A stretch of 28,848 nucleotides of DNA. Origin: DASRQK01 sp040392005. Lineage in GTDB: Bacteria > Bacteroidota > Bacteroidia > Sphingobacteriales > Sphingobacteriaceae. How positions within the stretch are numbered: position 1 is the first letter of the stretch; every line of letters begins with the position of its first letter. The notes beneath the pieces were generated by a model. The model saw only the letters and a program-made list of their open reading frames with translations. It was not told the DNA's origin and made no database searches. The translations under genes were made by a program, and so were the position numbers. This document shows positions 7,455 through 16,400 of this stretch, in pieces. The stretch is from positions 1 to 28,848 of the forward strand of contig JBEBWT010000023.1 of assembly GCA_040392005.1 (NCBI GenBank), given 5' to 3'.

Positions 7455-8465
7455 TTAAAATTCCAAATATCGGGCAATTTTCCTGATAGTTCCTTCATCC
7501 AGCACACCCAATTTTTTCAGATCTGCCTCATTTCCGAAAGCCCCGTGATGATCCCGGAAACGAATGATCAGATTCCCCAATTTGTACCCGATCAGGGGGT
7601 GCCGCCCCAGTGTTTCTGTATCCGCCTCATTGATCCGGATACGTCTGACCAGAGCGGCATCCACCCGAACATAAGCCATTAACCCTTCAAAACGAGTAGA
7701 ATCCATACCATAGATCTCCAACAACTGTTCCGCCTCAAAGAACCCTCCAAGCCGCTCCCTGAACCGCACAATCCGGGAGGCAAATGCAGGCCCGATCCCC
7801 GGCAAAAGCTGCAATTGCAGGGAGTCCGCCCCATTGATCTCGATGACAGGGAACGTACGTCCTCCCTTCCATTTCTGCGTCTGCGAACGTGGAGCATGCG
7901 GTTCCTGCCTTGAGGATGTTGAATCTGAAGGTTCTGACCCTGATCGTGCGGGCCGGCCACCCGTTCGATCACCATCTATCCTGATATAATCCTTCACCCG
8001 CTCAAAATCCATTTCAGTCACCGCATAGATTTTCTGCAAATCCTCCTTCCGGTAAAAATGCCCACCTTTTTCCAGATAATTACCGATCATCCGGATCTGC
8101 TGTGGCGAAAAACCCAAACGGCTCCACCCCCCTGCATCCAGAGTATTCGGATCAAAATCAAAATATACGACCGGTTCCGGTAGCCGATCACCAACTGCTT
8201 TCCCTGCATCCGTTCGACTTGCATCCATACGACTTGCATTCGTGCGCCCTTCGGCTGCCGGACCCCGATTCTTATCCAACCCCTCCATAAAACGGGCAAT
8301 CTCCATCCGGGCCTGCCCGGAAATCACCTGTCTCTCCGGCATCATCAACCTCAAAACCGGAGGAAAGGCCAGCCCAAGCCCGATCAGTACCAATAACACT
8401 TTCATGCCATTGACCTCCCTTCTTGAAAAATGAAAAAAGCGGATAAACCATTCCATTATTTTCAT
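7455..8465 (-). CDS. Membrane-anchored helix-hairpin-helix (ComEA-like) protein
   Basis: About 336 residues from the ATG at 8465 (another ATG at 8456; a TTG at 8477 would extend it). One hydrophobic segment near residues 25-40 (LLVLIGLGLAFPPVL) anchors it; the rest should be outside the cytoplasm. Three or four copies of a ComEA-type helix-hairpin-helix unit follow: around LGFSPQQIRMIGNYLEKGG, LLPGIGPAFASRIVRFRERL and HPLIGYKLGNLIIRFRDHHGAF. Such domains bind DNA non-specifically and occur in DNA-uptake or DNA-handling proteins, but this type is widespread in Bacteroidota without a proven role. A 15-bp in-frame tandem repeat encodes three RTDAS-like pentapeptides in the linker. Probably co-transcribed with apt. 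Confidence 0.75.
   Translation of the reverse strand: MKIMEWFIRFFHFSRREVNGMKVLLVLIGLGLAFPPVLRLMMPERQVISGQARMEIARFMEGLDKNRGPAAEGRTNASRMDASRTDAGKAVGDRLPEPVVYFDFDPNTLDAGGWSRLGFSPQQIRMIGNYLEKGGHFYRKEDLQKIYAVTEMDFERVKDYIRIDGDRTGGRPARSGSEPSDSTSSRQEPHAPRSQTQKWKGGRTFPVIEINGADSLQLQLLPGIGPAFASRIVRFRERLGGFFEAEQLLEIYGMDSTRFEGLMAYVRVDAALVRRIRINEADTETLGRHPLIGYKLGNLIIRFRDHHGAFGNEADLKKLGVLDEGTIRKIARYLEF
8206..8250 (-). repeat. 15-bp in-frame tandem repeat (3 copies)
   Basis: Three consecutive 15-base units (top strand GCATCCGTTCGACTT and two variants) inside the helix-hairpin-helix gene encode the pentapeptides RTNAS, RMDAS and RTDAG in the low-complexity linker after the membrane segment. The unit length keeps the frame, so copy number may vary between strains. 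Confidence 0.7.
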
Positions 8466-8470
8466 CAACC

Positions 8471-8516
8471 ATTCCAATCAGTACTTGCCAAACATTTCAA
8501 TCAGCCCTTGCCAAAC
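8471..8516. repeat. 23-bp tandem repeat upstream of the HhH gene
   Basis: Two adjacent 23-base copies (8471-8493 and 8494-8516, sharing CAATCAG and CTTGCCAAAC with three differences) are followed by a short partial third copy. They lie just upstream of the ATG at 8465. TATATTTG on the minus strand at 8528-8535 may be the -7 box, in which case the repeats would be in the leader. Confidence 0.6.
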
Positions 8517-8571
8517 ATTCAATAGAACAAATATAGAAACAATTTTAATTTTAAAGAAATAAAAAGACCGC

Positions 8572-8607
8572 AAAAAAGACCGGAAGTTTTGCTCCCGGTC
8601 TTTAAAA
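8572..8607 (-). terminator. Rho-independent terminator of the unknown membrane gene
   Basis: AAAGACCGG at 8575-8583 pairs with CCGGTCTTT at 8595-8603; in minus-strand RNA the stem extends by three pairs including one G-U and is followed by a U run. It lies about 60 bases after the stop of the minus-strand gene ending at 8668. Confidence 0.8.
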
Positions 8608-8667
8608 AACTAAAATCTATCGCGTTTATTGTCAAACCTGACTAAAACACGGACTTCGTTCTCAAAA

Positions 8668-9450
8668 TTACTGCGTCACCACATCCTCAACCTCATCCCC
8701 CACTTCACCCTCCACAGATTCCAGCAATGACTCCGCCATACTTTTCTCAGCCCTGTTTTCACAGACCTTACAAAGCTCCGTAATATTCTTCAATTCCCTC
8801 GCCTGTGCCACCGAACCTTCAAAAATCTCAGTCGTCACATCCCGGTTGATCGTATGGCAATCATCATAAATATGATATTTAGAGCCCGATTTAGTCCAGT
8901 AAACATGATTTACACCCGTCAATTCTTCGATCCGGTTCGTCTGCTCCGTGTATTCTTCCACAGAAGGCGGATTGAAATCCGTCCCGGCAATCCCCGCAAT
9001 CACCAACGCCAGGCCAGCCACGCCGCCCAGAATCGCTTTCTGCTTGCCCTCCAGATTCTTATTGGTCAGAATCACGATCACCAGCGGCAAAAAAGCCACC
9101 ACAGCCGTCACCAGCCCCAATTGGCTCTGCATAAAAAACATAAACCCATTCTCCCTGGAAGCCGGATCCAACCGGTTTGATTTCTTCCACAGGCTCGAAC
9201 CGATGATCGCAAAAATCAGATCCACCACAATCAGAATGATGGTCCACATCATGAAGTTTTCCGGCTGCTTCAATACAAACCAGATCGCCCCCACCTGGGC
9301 CACGATCGCCAGCAGCCACAGCAAACCTGCATAAACCCTCAGATTGGTTGCCCGGCCCTTTGCTTCATCCGTCGGAACAAAAGTCCTCGACTGTGCAGCA
9401 GGAGTCCCTTCTCCTCCTTCCACACGGGTAATTTTCTTCTTTGTTGACAT
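8668..9450 (-). CDS. Unknown membrane protein with C-terminal His/Cys metal-site-like motif
   Basis: 260 residues. I do not recognise a named family. A charged N-terminal tail (about 1-35) is followed by four hydrophobic segments (about 38-60, 68-88, 104-127, 138-156), so the protein is in the inner membrane. The soluble C-terminal part carries YWTKSGSKYHIYDDCHTI and then ITELCKVCENR, giving a His plus Cys plus CxxC pattern. This resembles small metal-binding modules of the Ada-like KYHxxxC...CxxC type, which bind zinc. The last 35 residues are acidic. It stands alone, with its own terminator and no obvious promoter box. Function unknown; metal sensing or redox sensing at the membrane is only a guess. 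Confidence 0.6.
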   Translation of the reverse strand: MSTKKKITRVEGGEGTPAAQSRTFVPTDEAKGRATNLRVYAGLLWLLAIVAQVGAIWFVLKQPENFMMWTIILIVVDLIFAIIGSSLWKKSNRLDPASRENGFMFFMQSQLGLVTAVVAFLPLVIVILTNKNLEGKQKAILGGVAGLALVIAGIAGTDFNPPSVEEYTEQTNRIEELTGVNHVYWTKSGSKYHIYDDCHTINRDVTTEIFEGSVAQARELKNITELCKVCENRAEKSMAESLLESVEGEVGDEVEDVVTQ

Positions 9451-9695
9451 AGTTTTGATTTTTTAGAGGTTAATCGGGATAAAAATAGAAAGAATAATCC
9501 GAATAAACTGCCTCCTTTATCAAAATCAATCAGGTCCGACTGGCTCTCGGGGTTGGATGATGATCTCCACTATCTGGTTCCTGATCACACCCTTCAACAC
9601 AACTATGCGTTTAAAACACGTCTTGTTCAAATCATGAACATTAAATTTGCATTGAGGAAGAAACTCCCACGATTTGATATAAGATGGATTAAAAA
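9451..9695. other. Intergenic region without recognised gene
   Basis: About 245 bases between the unknown membrane gene and the higBA control region. I see no open frame of note, no RNA gene and no clear -7 box for the leftward gene. The right end merges into the higBA operator. Confidence 0.5.
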
Positions 9696-9737
9696 AATAA
9701 CCATTTTTTGGTAATAACCGTTTTTTGATTATTTTTG
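9696..9737 (+). promoter_or_regulatory. higBA promoter with direct-repeat operator
   Basis: TTTG (9707-9710) and TATTTTTG (9730-9737) are 19 bases apart, a full Bacteroidota promoter. Overlapping it are two 15-base direct repeats, AATAACCATTTTTTG (9696-9710) and AATAACCGTTTTTTG (9713-9727), 17 bases apart and differing at one base. They cover the -33 box and the spacer, the expected place for autorepression by the HigA antitoxin. Confidence 0.7.
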
Positions 9738-9751
9738 TAAAGTTAGCAAGG

Positions 9752-10063
9752 ATGAAAGTTATTATAGAGGACGACTACTTGGCACAATTAGTTGTAGATT
9801 ATCCATTTACAACAGGAAAGAGGAAATTTCCCGCCGAAGTAGAAAAGAGATTTGTTGCCCGGATTTCACAATTAGCTGCCGCTACTAATGAAAATGATTT
9901 GAGAGCGATTAAATCATTACATTTTGAAAAGTTGAAGGGTGCATACAAAGACAAGTATTCGGTTCGTGCCAATAAGGCATGGCGGATTATTTTTAGAATT
10001 GGAGAAGATGGCTTTATAAATATTCTCTTCATCGAAGAATTAAGCAATCATTATAATAATTAG
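9752..10063 (+). CDS. higB: RelE/HigB-type toxin
   Basis: 103 residues from the ATG at 9752, which follows the promoter by 14 bases; a longer in-frame reading would start inside the promoter. It has the RelE-superfamily layout, including LHFEKLKGAYKDKYSVRANKAWRIIFRI, where basic residues of the ribosome-dependent mRNA interferase site occur (stretch at about residues 57-84). HigB-type toxins cut mRNA on the ribosome. It precedes the antitoxin gene by 33 bases, the toxin-first order typical of higBA rather than relBE. Confidence 0.88.
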   Translation: MKVIIEDDYLAQLVVDYPFTTGKRKFPAEVEKRFVARISQLAAATNENDLRAIKSLHFEKLKGAYKDKYSVRANKAWRIIFRIGEDGFINILFIEELSNHYNN

Positions 10064-10096
10064 ACTTACTGAATATTTTTATTTTTATAAACGAAC

Positions 10097-10381
10097 ATGA
10101 ACATTTTCAATAACAACGGTAAGATTTTACAGGCTCCTGCTTTTCACCCCGGTCAGTTTTTGCAGGAAGAGATCGAGGAAAGGGAATTGCTGAAAAAAGA
10201 GGTAGCCCGGCAACTGGGCATATTACCGACAAACCTCAGTGAAATCCTGACCGGCAAGCGGAATATTTCTCCAAGACTGGCTGTCAGATTAGAAATAGTA
10301 TTGGGGATCAGTGCCGAATATTGGCTCAATCTGCAAATGGTCTGGGACCTTCAGAACGCCCGTGAAGAAGTGGCAGTTTAA
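10097..10381 (+). CDS. higA: HigA-family antitoxin (XRE-type HTH)
   Basis: 94 residues. The start region HPGQFLQEEIEERELLKKEVARQLGI leads into a helix-turn-helix (LPTNLSEILTGKRNISPRLAVRLEIVLGIS), followed by the family-typical AEYWLNLQMVWDLQNAREE. It should bind and neutralise HigB and repress the shared promoter, probably through the two direct repeats upstream. A short piece of a second higA-like gene occurs near 22300. Confidence 0.9.
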   Translation: MNIFNNNGKILQAPAFHPGQFLQEEIEERELLKKEVARQLGILPTNLSEILTGKRNISPRLAVRLEIVLGISAEYWLNLQMVWDLQNAREEVAV

Positions 10382-10428
10382 GTAACAGGTTGCCCAATGG
10401 CTACCAACTGTGTGCACACCATCGATTA

Positions 10429-10462
10429 AAACAAAAAAATACCGGCCCTTTAGACCGGTATT
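10429..10462 (-). terminator. Terminator of the TolC/HlyD operon
   Basis: AATACCGG (10438-10445) pairs with CCGGTATT (10455-10462). In the minus-strand RNA a long U run follows (the A run at 10433-10439 on the top strand). It lies about 70 bases after the stop of the adaptor gene; a second short hairpin (10501-10518) lies between. Confidence 0.72.
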
Positions 10463-10531
10463 CTTTCAAACAATCATATTATAAACAACATCCCGATCAG
10501 GTGGTTTGAAAACCGCCCGGTCCGGATCAAC

Positions 10532-11917
10532 TCAGATTTCGTTTTTTCCGGCCTTCTCCACTTTGGTGCCGTCTTTCAGCGTTTTGCTGATGGCATTGAA
10601 CGGACGGGTCACCACTTCCTGACCTTCTTCCAGACCGGACAATATACGGATATACATGTCGTCCTGGATACCAGTAGTCACTTCGACCTGCTTCACCACG
10701 CCGCCATCATACACAAATACATATTCCTTTGTTTTTGGTTTCGAGGAACCCGCACCACCAGTAGAACCGGTAGAGCTGCCAGTATCTGCCGCCGCTGTTT
10801 TCACTTCCGTGGAATCCGCCCCGGCCCCACCCGCAGATGCAGCTGTCTCCTCACGGGTAGTGACTGCCTGGATCGGCACGACCAGGCCATTGTCCTGACG
10901 GGTGTGGATATCCACAGTAGCCGAAAGTCCGGGTCTGAACGGAGAAGGATTTTCACGGTCATGGCGCAGGAGATCTTCATAGGATTCAGGCAGGATCCGC
11001 ACTTTCACATTGAAATTGGTCACCTGGTCCACACTGGAGGTATTGGCGGCCGCTGTCGTAGAAGAACTGGCAATCTCCGTGACAATCCCCTTGAACTGAC
11101 GTCCCTGATAGGCGTCCACCTCGATGGTTGCTTCGTTGTTGACAGCCACCCGGGTAATGTCATTTTCATTCACTTCCACATTGACTTCCATCGAATTCAT
11201 ATTGGCAATCCGCATAATCTCGGTACCTGCCATCTGGGCCGTTCCGACCACACGCTCACCCAATTCGATCTGCAGCAGGGAAACAACGCCATCAACCGGC
11301 GAATAAATGGTGGTTCTGGACAGGTTGTCGCCCGCTTCTTTCACCGCCGCCTGCGACTGGTCGATCCCGTAGCGGGAAGCCAGCACATTTTGCTTCTGAG
11401 CCTCCAGATTGGCTCTGGCACTCAGGTAATCAGCTTTGATCTTATCAAATTCAGCGGTTGAAATCACTTTTTGGGCGTATAAAGCCGAATTCCGGTTGTA
11501 GGTTGCTTCAATATTGGCAAAATTCGCTTCCTGCTGCTTCAATTGCTGCTCTGCCGAAGCCAGGCTGGCGCGCTGTGCATTGAGCGAAGCGATCGCCCGG
11601 TCATAACCGGACTGGAGAATGTCAGGGCGCACCCGGCAGAGAAGCTGTCCCTTGGTCACCACATCCCCTTCCTTGACATTCAGTTCCACAATTTCGCCCG
11701 ATACCTCGGAGCTCAACTTGACCTGAATCTCCGGATGGATTTTTCCACTGGCGGACACCATCTCATTGACTGTACGTTTTTCAACCTTGTCCGTGGACAC
11801 CTTAATGACCTCGCCCTGGCCGATCCAGCCGGCTTTATTGGCGATGATAACCAATACCAATAATACTGCCGCCCCGATCAACAGGTATTTGAGTCCATTT
11901 TTTTTCTTCTTTGCCAT
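10532..11917 (-). CDS. Efflux periplasmic adaptor (HlyD/MacA-type)
   Basis: About 461 residues from the ATG at 11917 (MAKKKKNGLKYLL); a TTG at 11947 would add ten. A single N-terminal membrane segment is followed by the first half of a lipoyl domain (VKLSSEVSGEIVELNVKEGD), a long alpha-helical hairpin (about 100-200, rich in Ala, Gln, Glu), the second lipoyl half (IYSPVDGVVSLLQIELGE) and beta-barrel domains. The hairpin reaches toward an outer-membrane TolC channel, whose gene is directly upstream. An unusual Ala/Gly/Ser/Thr-rich insert (about residues 355-395) interrupts the membrane-proximal part. A permease such as MacB is expected but is not in this window. Substrate unknown. Confidence 0.87.
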   Translation of the reverse strand: MAKKKKNGLKYLLIGAAVLLVLVIIANKAGWIGQGEVIKVSTDKVEKRTVNEMVSASGKIHPEIQVKLSSEVSGEIVELNVKEGDVVTKGQLLCRVRPDILQSGYDRAIASLNAQRASLASAEQQLKQQEANFANIEATYNRNSALYAQKVISTAEFDKIKADYLSARANLEAQKQNVLASRYGIDQSQAAVKEAGDNLSRTTIYSPVDGVVSLLQIELGERVVGTAQMAGTEIMRIANMNSMEVNVEVNENDITRVAVNNEATIEVDAYQGRQFKGIVTEIASSSTTAAANTSSVDQVTNFNVKVRILPESYEDLLRHDRENPSPFRPGLSATVDIHTRQDNGLVVPIQAVTTREETAASAGGAGADSTEVKTAAADTGSSTGSTGGAGSSKPKTKEYVFVYDGGVVKQVEVTTGIQDDMYIRILSGLEEGQEVVTRPFNAISKTLKDGTKVEKAGKNEI

Positions 11918-11979
11918 TTTGCTTATCGTGTATTTATTTTCTTTCAATTTTCTTTATTCCCTATTCTAAATCCGTGCAA

Positions 11980-13341
11980 TTAAAACCGGATCGGATTACC
12001 CAGGTAAAAGTCAATGACCTTGCTCCTGAAAATCAGATTGTATTTTGCCTGTATAAAATCAAACTCCGCCCGGTTCATTGCAGTTTGTGAAGTTGATAAT
12101 TCAATAGAATTCGCCATTCCCTCATCAAAACGCAATTTGATCACTTCGAATGTTTGTTTTGCCGAGTTCAGTGCCACTTCGGTGGATACCAGCCGCTTTT
12201 CGGCAGATTGCAGGTCCAGCACTGCCTGACTGATAATCTTATTCAGATTGTTCTTGGCCAGCTGCTCGTTGGTCAGGGCGTTCTGATAATTGATTTTGGC
12301 CCGCTGGATACCGATGCGGCTACGGTACTGATTGAAGATCGGGATCGAAAGCGACAAACCGATGGATTCACTGCGGTTCCTGCGGAACTGATCCCCGAAA
12401 GGAAGAATCTGCTGGGTATTAAAGTCCCTTGCCTGCGATGAATAATTGGTCCCCAGTCCGGCACTGAACGACAGGGTCGGATAAAGTGTGCCTTTTGCAA
12501 TTTCTATATTCCGCTCGGCGGCCAGCGTTTGATACTCCGCTGCCTTGATTTCTGGAAATTTGGCGACTGCTTCCCCGTAAATCTGTTCTGCCAGCATGCG
12601 GTTGGTCGAAAGCTGAACCTCAGCGACCGAAGGGCGTTCCAATGCGATCTCTACCGAAGGATCCATTTCCATCAATTGCTTCAGGTTCAGGATAGACATT
12701 TCATAGGCATTCAGGGCCGTTGTGACATTGAGTTCATCGGTGGCTGACTGGGTCTGTGCCTGGGATAAATCAGCCAGGGTATTGTTACCGGCCTCCATAT
12801 TGATTTCCATCACCCGGAGCTGCTCTTTGGAAAGAGCAAGCTGTTGCAGGCTGGCCTGATAAAGATCCTGATTGGTCAGTGCTTCCAGATAAGTCGTCAC
12901 CACGGACAGGGTCAGGTCATTCTTGGCCCGATCCACATTGCTCTGGCTGGCCATCAACTGATAGCGGTTGGCGCGGACCTGATTGGTGCGCTGAAAACCC
13001 TGGAACAAATCCACTCCGGTGGATAGTCGGGCTCCGGCTGAATTCACGGATTGGGTCACCAACCGGCCAGCGGTCTGGTCAAAAGACAAGCCCCAGTTCA
13101 TACTTCCGTTGGCACTGGCATTGAGAGAAGGATAAAAACTCATCCTGGACTGCAGCAGGTCCTGTTCCGAAAGGGATTCCTGAAATTCAGTCTGTTTGAT
13201 CTGCAGATTGTTTTCCAATGCCTGTTTCACTGCGGCTTCAACAGATATAACCTGCTGGGCATAAGCCTGCCCGGCCCCTGTGAAAAATAATGCGGCAAAT
13301 ATGGCGATGATGATGCGATTGCTCTTGACGGTCCTCTTCAT
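11980..13341 (-). CDS. TolC family outer-membrane efflux protein
   Basis: 453 residues with a cleavable signal peptide (hydrophobic core IIIAIFAALFFTG, ending QAYAQQ). It has the two-fold internal repeat of the outer membrane efflux protein family: each half has long helices with NNLQIKQ and LEALTNQDLYQASLQQL in the first and AKFPEIKAAEYQTLAAERNIEIAKG in the second, and strands such as SFSAGLGTNYSSQ. It should form the trimeric outer-membrane channel for the adaptor encoded 62 bases downstream. Confidence 0.9.
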   Translation of the reverse strand: MKRTVKSNRIIIAIFAALFFTGAGQAYAQQVISVEAAVKQALENNLQIKQTEFQESLSEQDLLQSRMSFYPSLNASANGSMNWGLSFDQTAGRLVTQSVNSAGARLSTGVDLFQGFQRTNQVRANRYQLMASQSNVDRAKNDLTLSVVTTYLEALTNQDLYQASLQQLALSKEQLRVMEINMEAGNNTLADLSQAQTQSATDELNVTTALNAYEMSILNLKQLMEMDPSVEIALERPSVAEVQLSTNRMLAEQIYGEAVAKFPEIKAAEYQTLAAERNIEIAKGTLYPTLSFSAGLGTNYSSQARDFNTQQILPFGDQFRRNRSESIGLSLSIPIFNQYRSRIGIQRAKINYQNALTNEQLAKNNLNKIISQAVLDLQSAEKRLVSTEVALNSAKQTFEVIKLRFDEGMANSIELSTSQTAMNRAEFDFIQAKYNLIFRSKVIDFYLGNPIRF

Positions 13342-13429
13342 TTATTATGTCCTTATTTCCAGCATTTGACTACACACTGGGGTGGGTTGTTACAAAAGAA
13401 TTCAAAATCCTTCGAAAATTTTCAGTAAG

Positions 13430-13460
13430 TTTGTTTCCCACAACATCCTATTTTAGTTTG
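13430..13460 (+). promoter_or_regulatory. Candidate dnaE promoter, possibly leaderless
   Basis: TTTG (13430-13433) and TTAGTTTG (13453-13460) are 19 bases apart; the second box has one mismatch to TAnnTTTG. The dnaE ATG begins only four bases later, where transcription itself should start. Confidence 0.5.
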
Positions 13461-13464
13461 CAGC

Positions 13465-16400
13465 ATGTACTTAATTTTTGATACAGAAACCACCGGACTT
13501 CCCAAACGTTGGGATGCCCCCGTCAGCGATACCGACAACTGGCCACGATGTATTCAGATCGCCTGGCAACTGCATGACGAGCTGGGACGGCTGGTCGATC
13601 ATCAGGATTTCCTGATCCGGCCGGACGGCTTTGACATTCCGTATGATTCGGAGCGGATCCACGGGATTTCAACGGCATTGGCCACAGAAAACGGGGTTGA
13701 TCTGCGGGAAGTACTGGAAAAATTTGAACAGGCAATCTCCAGGGCAAGCTTTGTGGTAGGACATAATGTGGGTTTTGACCTCAACATCATGGGGGCAGAA
13801 TATTACCGCATGGGCATCAGTAGCCGGCTTTCCACCCTGCCCGTGCTGGATAGCTGTACCGAGACAACGGCCGAATTGCTGAGATTGCCCGGAGGACGGG
13901 GGGGGCGTTATAAACTGCCTACTCTCACCGAGCTGCACCAATACTTATTTGACATTCCTTTTGGTGAGGCACACAATGCCACTGCGGATGTGGAGGCCAC
14001 GGCCCGCTGTTTTTTTGAACTGATCCGTACAGATGTATTCTCCGCAGCCGCACTGAACAGCGATGCAGCTACCCTGTCGGAATTCAAGCAGGTGAATCCG
14101 GATCGGATCAGCCCCGCCGGCCTGCGGCATATCAATCTGAAAGAGGCTTCGGAGGCACTGAAGAGAAAACAAAGTCATGCGACCCAGGGTGATATACCAC
14201 TGCCCGACAGGACACAACAGGCAGGCGGTGTTCCGGAAATCCTGCGGGATGCGCCCTTTGCCCATTTGCACAATCATACCCAGTTTTCGGTACTGCAATC
14301 CACTATTTCCATACCGGATCTGGTCAGGGCGACAGCAGAACAGGGCATGCAGGCAGTGGCTATCACCGACCATGCCAATATGATGGGGGCCTTCCATTTT
14401 GTCAATCAGATCCTGAATTATAACAAAAAGGCCGAACAACCCATCACGCCTATTGTAGGTTGCGAATTTCAGGTATGTGAAAACCACCGGGACAGATCCC
14501 ATAAGGACAATGGCTATCAGATCGTTTTCCTTGCCAAAAACAAAAAGGGTTATCATAATCTGGCCAAAATGGCCTCCATTGCCTATACCGATGGTTTTTA
14601 TTACGTGCCACGGATTGACCGGAAAATAGTCGAACAATACAAGGAAGATCTGATCGTGCTGTCAGGCAATCTTTATGGGGAAATACCTGGAAAACTGCTC
14701 AATATTGGCGAAAATCAGGCCGAGGAAGCCCTGTTGTGGTGGAAAGAGCAGTTTGGAGAAGATCTTTATCTGGAACTGATGCGCCACGGTCAGGAGGATG
14801 AGGACCGGGTGAATACAAGTCTGGTCCAACTGGCCCGCAAACACGGTGTCAGGCTGGTGGCGACCAACAATACCTATTATGTAAATAAAGAAGACGCCCA
14901 TGCCCACGACATTCTGCTTTGTGTAAAGGATGGGGAAAAACTGGCCACGCCAAAAGGTAGAGGCCGGGGGTACCGCTTTGGCCTGCCCAATGAAGAATAT
15001 TATTTCAAACCGGCTGAGGAAATGAAATCCCTCTTTGCGGATTTGCCGGAAGCCATTTTGACGATCCGGGACATCCTGAACAAAATAGAAATCTATTCCC
15101 TGCAAAGGGATGTATTGCTGCCCAAATTTGAAATTCCGGAAGCGTTTAAAGTGGCTGAGGATGAATTGGACGGGGGAAAACGGGGGGAAAACAAGTATTT
15201 GCGCCACCTGACCTTTGAGGGTGCTGCAAAACGCTATGGGGAGAATCTTTCAGACGAAATAAGGGAACGGCTGGATTTTGAGTTGCAGACCATTGAAAAA
15301 ACCGGTTATCCGGGTTATTTCCTGATTGTGCAGGATTTTATTTCGGCTGCCCGCGGAATGGGGGTTTCGGTGGGACCCGGCCGGGGTTCGGCAGCAGGCT
15401 CGGCGGTGGCCTATTGCCTGGAGATCACGAATATCGACCCCATCAAATACGACCTGCTGTTTGAGCGTTTCCTCAATCCGGACCGGGTCTCCCTGCCGGA
15501 TATCGATATTGATTTTGATGATGAGGGACGGGGAAAAGTCATTGATTATGTGATCAATAAATACGGAGCCAGTCAGGTAGCACAGATCATTACCTATGGT
15601 ACCATGGCTGCCAAATCCTCCATCCGGGATACCGCACGGGTACTGGATCTGTCCCTATCCGAGGCGGACAAAATTGCCAAGCTGATCCCCAATATCAAGC
15701 TCAACAAGCTCTTCAATCTGGATCACAAGGCATTGAAGGAAAACCTACGGAATGACGAATACGAAAATGTCCGTCAATTGATGGAGCTGGCAGCAGGGAA
15801 TGGTCTGGAAGCCGAAACCATCAAACAGGCAAAGATATTGGAGGGTTCGCTCCGCAATACCGGTACGCATGCCTGCGGGGTGATCATCACTCCGGACGAT
15901 ATTACCAATTTTGTGCCGGTGGCCACGGCCAAAGATTCGGATCTGTACGTCACCCAATTTGACAATGCGGTGGTGGAAAGTGCCGGTCTCCTCAAAATGG
16001 ATTTTCTGGGACTCAAAACACTGACACTGATCAAGGATACCGTCAAGATCGTCAAACACCGGCATGGCATCCAATTGGATCCGGATCAGTTCCCGATCGA
16101 CGATGAAATGACCTATGCCCTCTTTCAGCGGGGCGAAACCGTCGGGATTTTCCAGTACGAGTCGGTGGGTATGCAGAAATACCTGAAGGACCTCAAGCCT
16201 ACGGTGTTTGAGGATCTGATCGCCATGAATGCCCTGTACCGGCCGGGACCGATCAAATACATTCCGGCTTTTGTCAAGCGGAAACATGGTACCGAGGCGA
16301 TTTCCTATGATCTGGAGGCCTGCGAAGAATATTTGCAGGAAACCTATGGGATCACCGTCTATCAGGAACAGGTCATGTTACTTTCCCAGAAACTGGCCGG

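Noticed and set aside
7895..7906. 12-base match between the start of the guide segment at 19711 (CATGCGGTTCCT) and the helix-hairpin-helix gene, with a G just 5' of it
   Set aside because: Pairing stops after 12 bases, the site is inside a coding region, and one such match is not far beyond chance for nine guides searched over this window.
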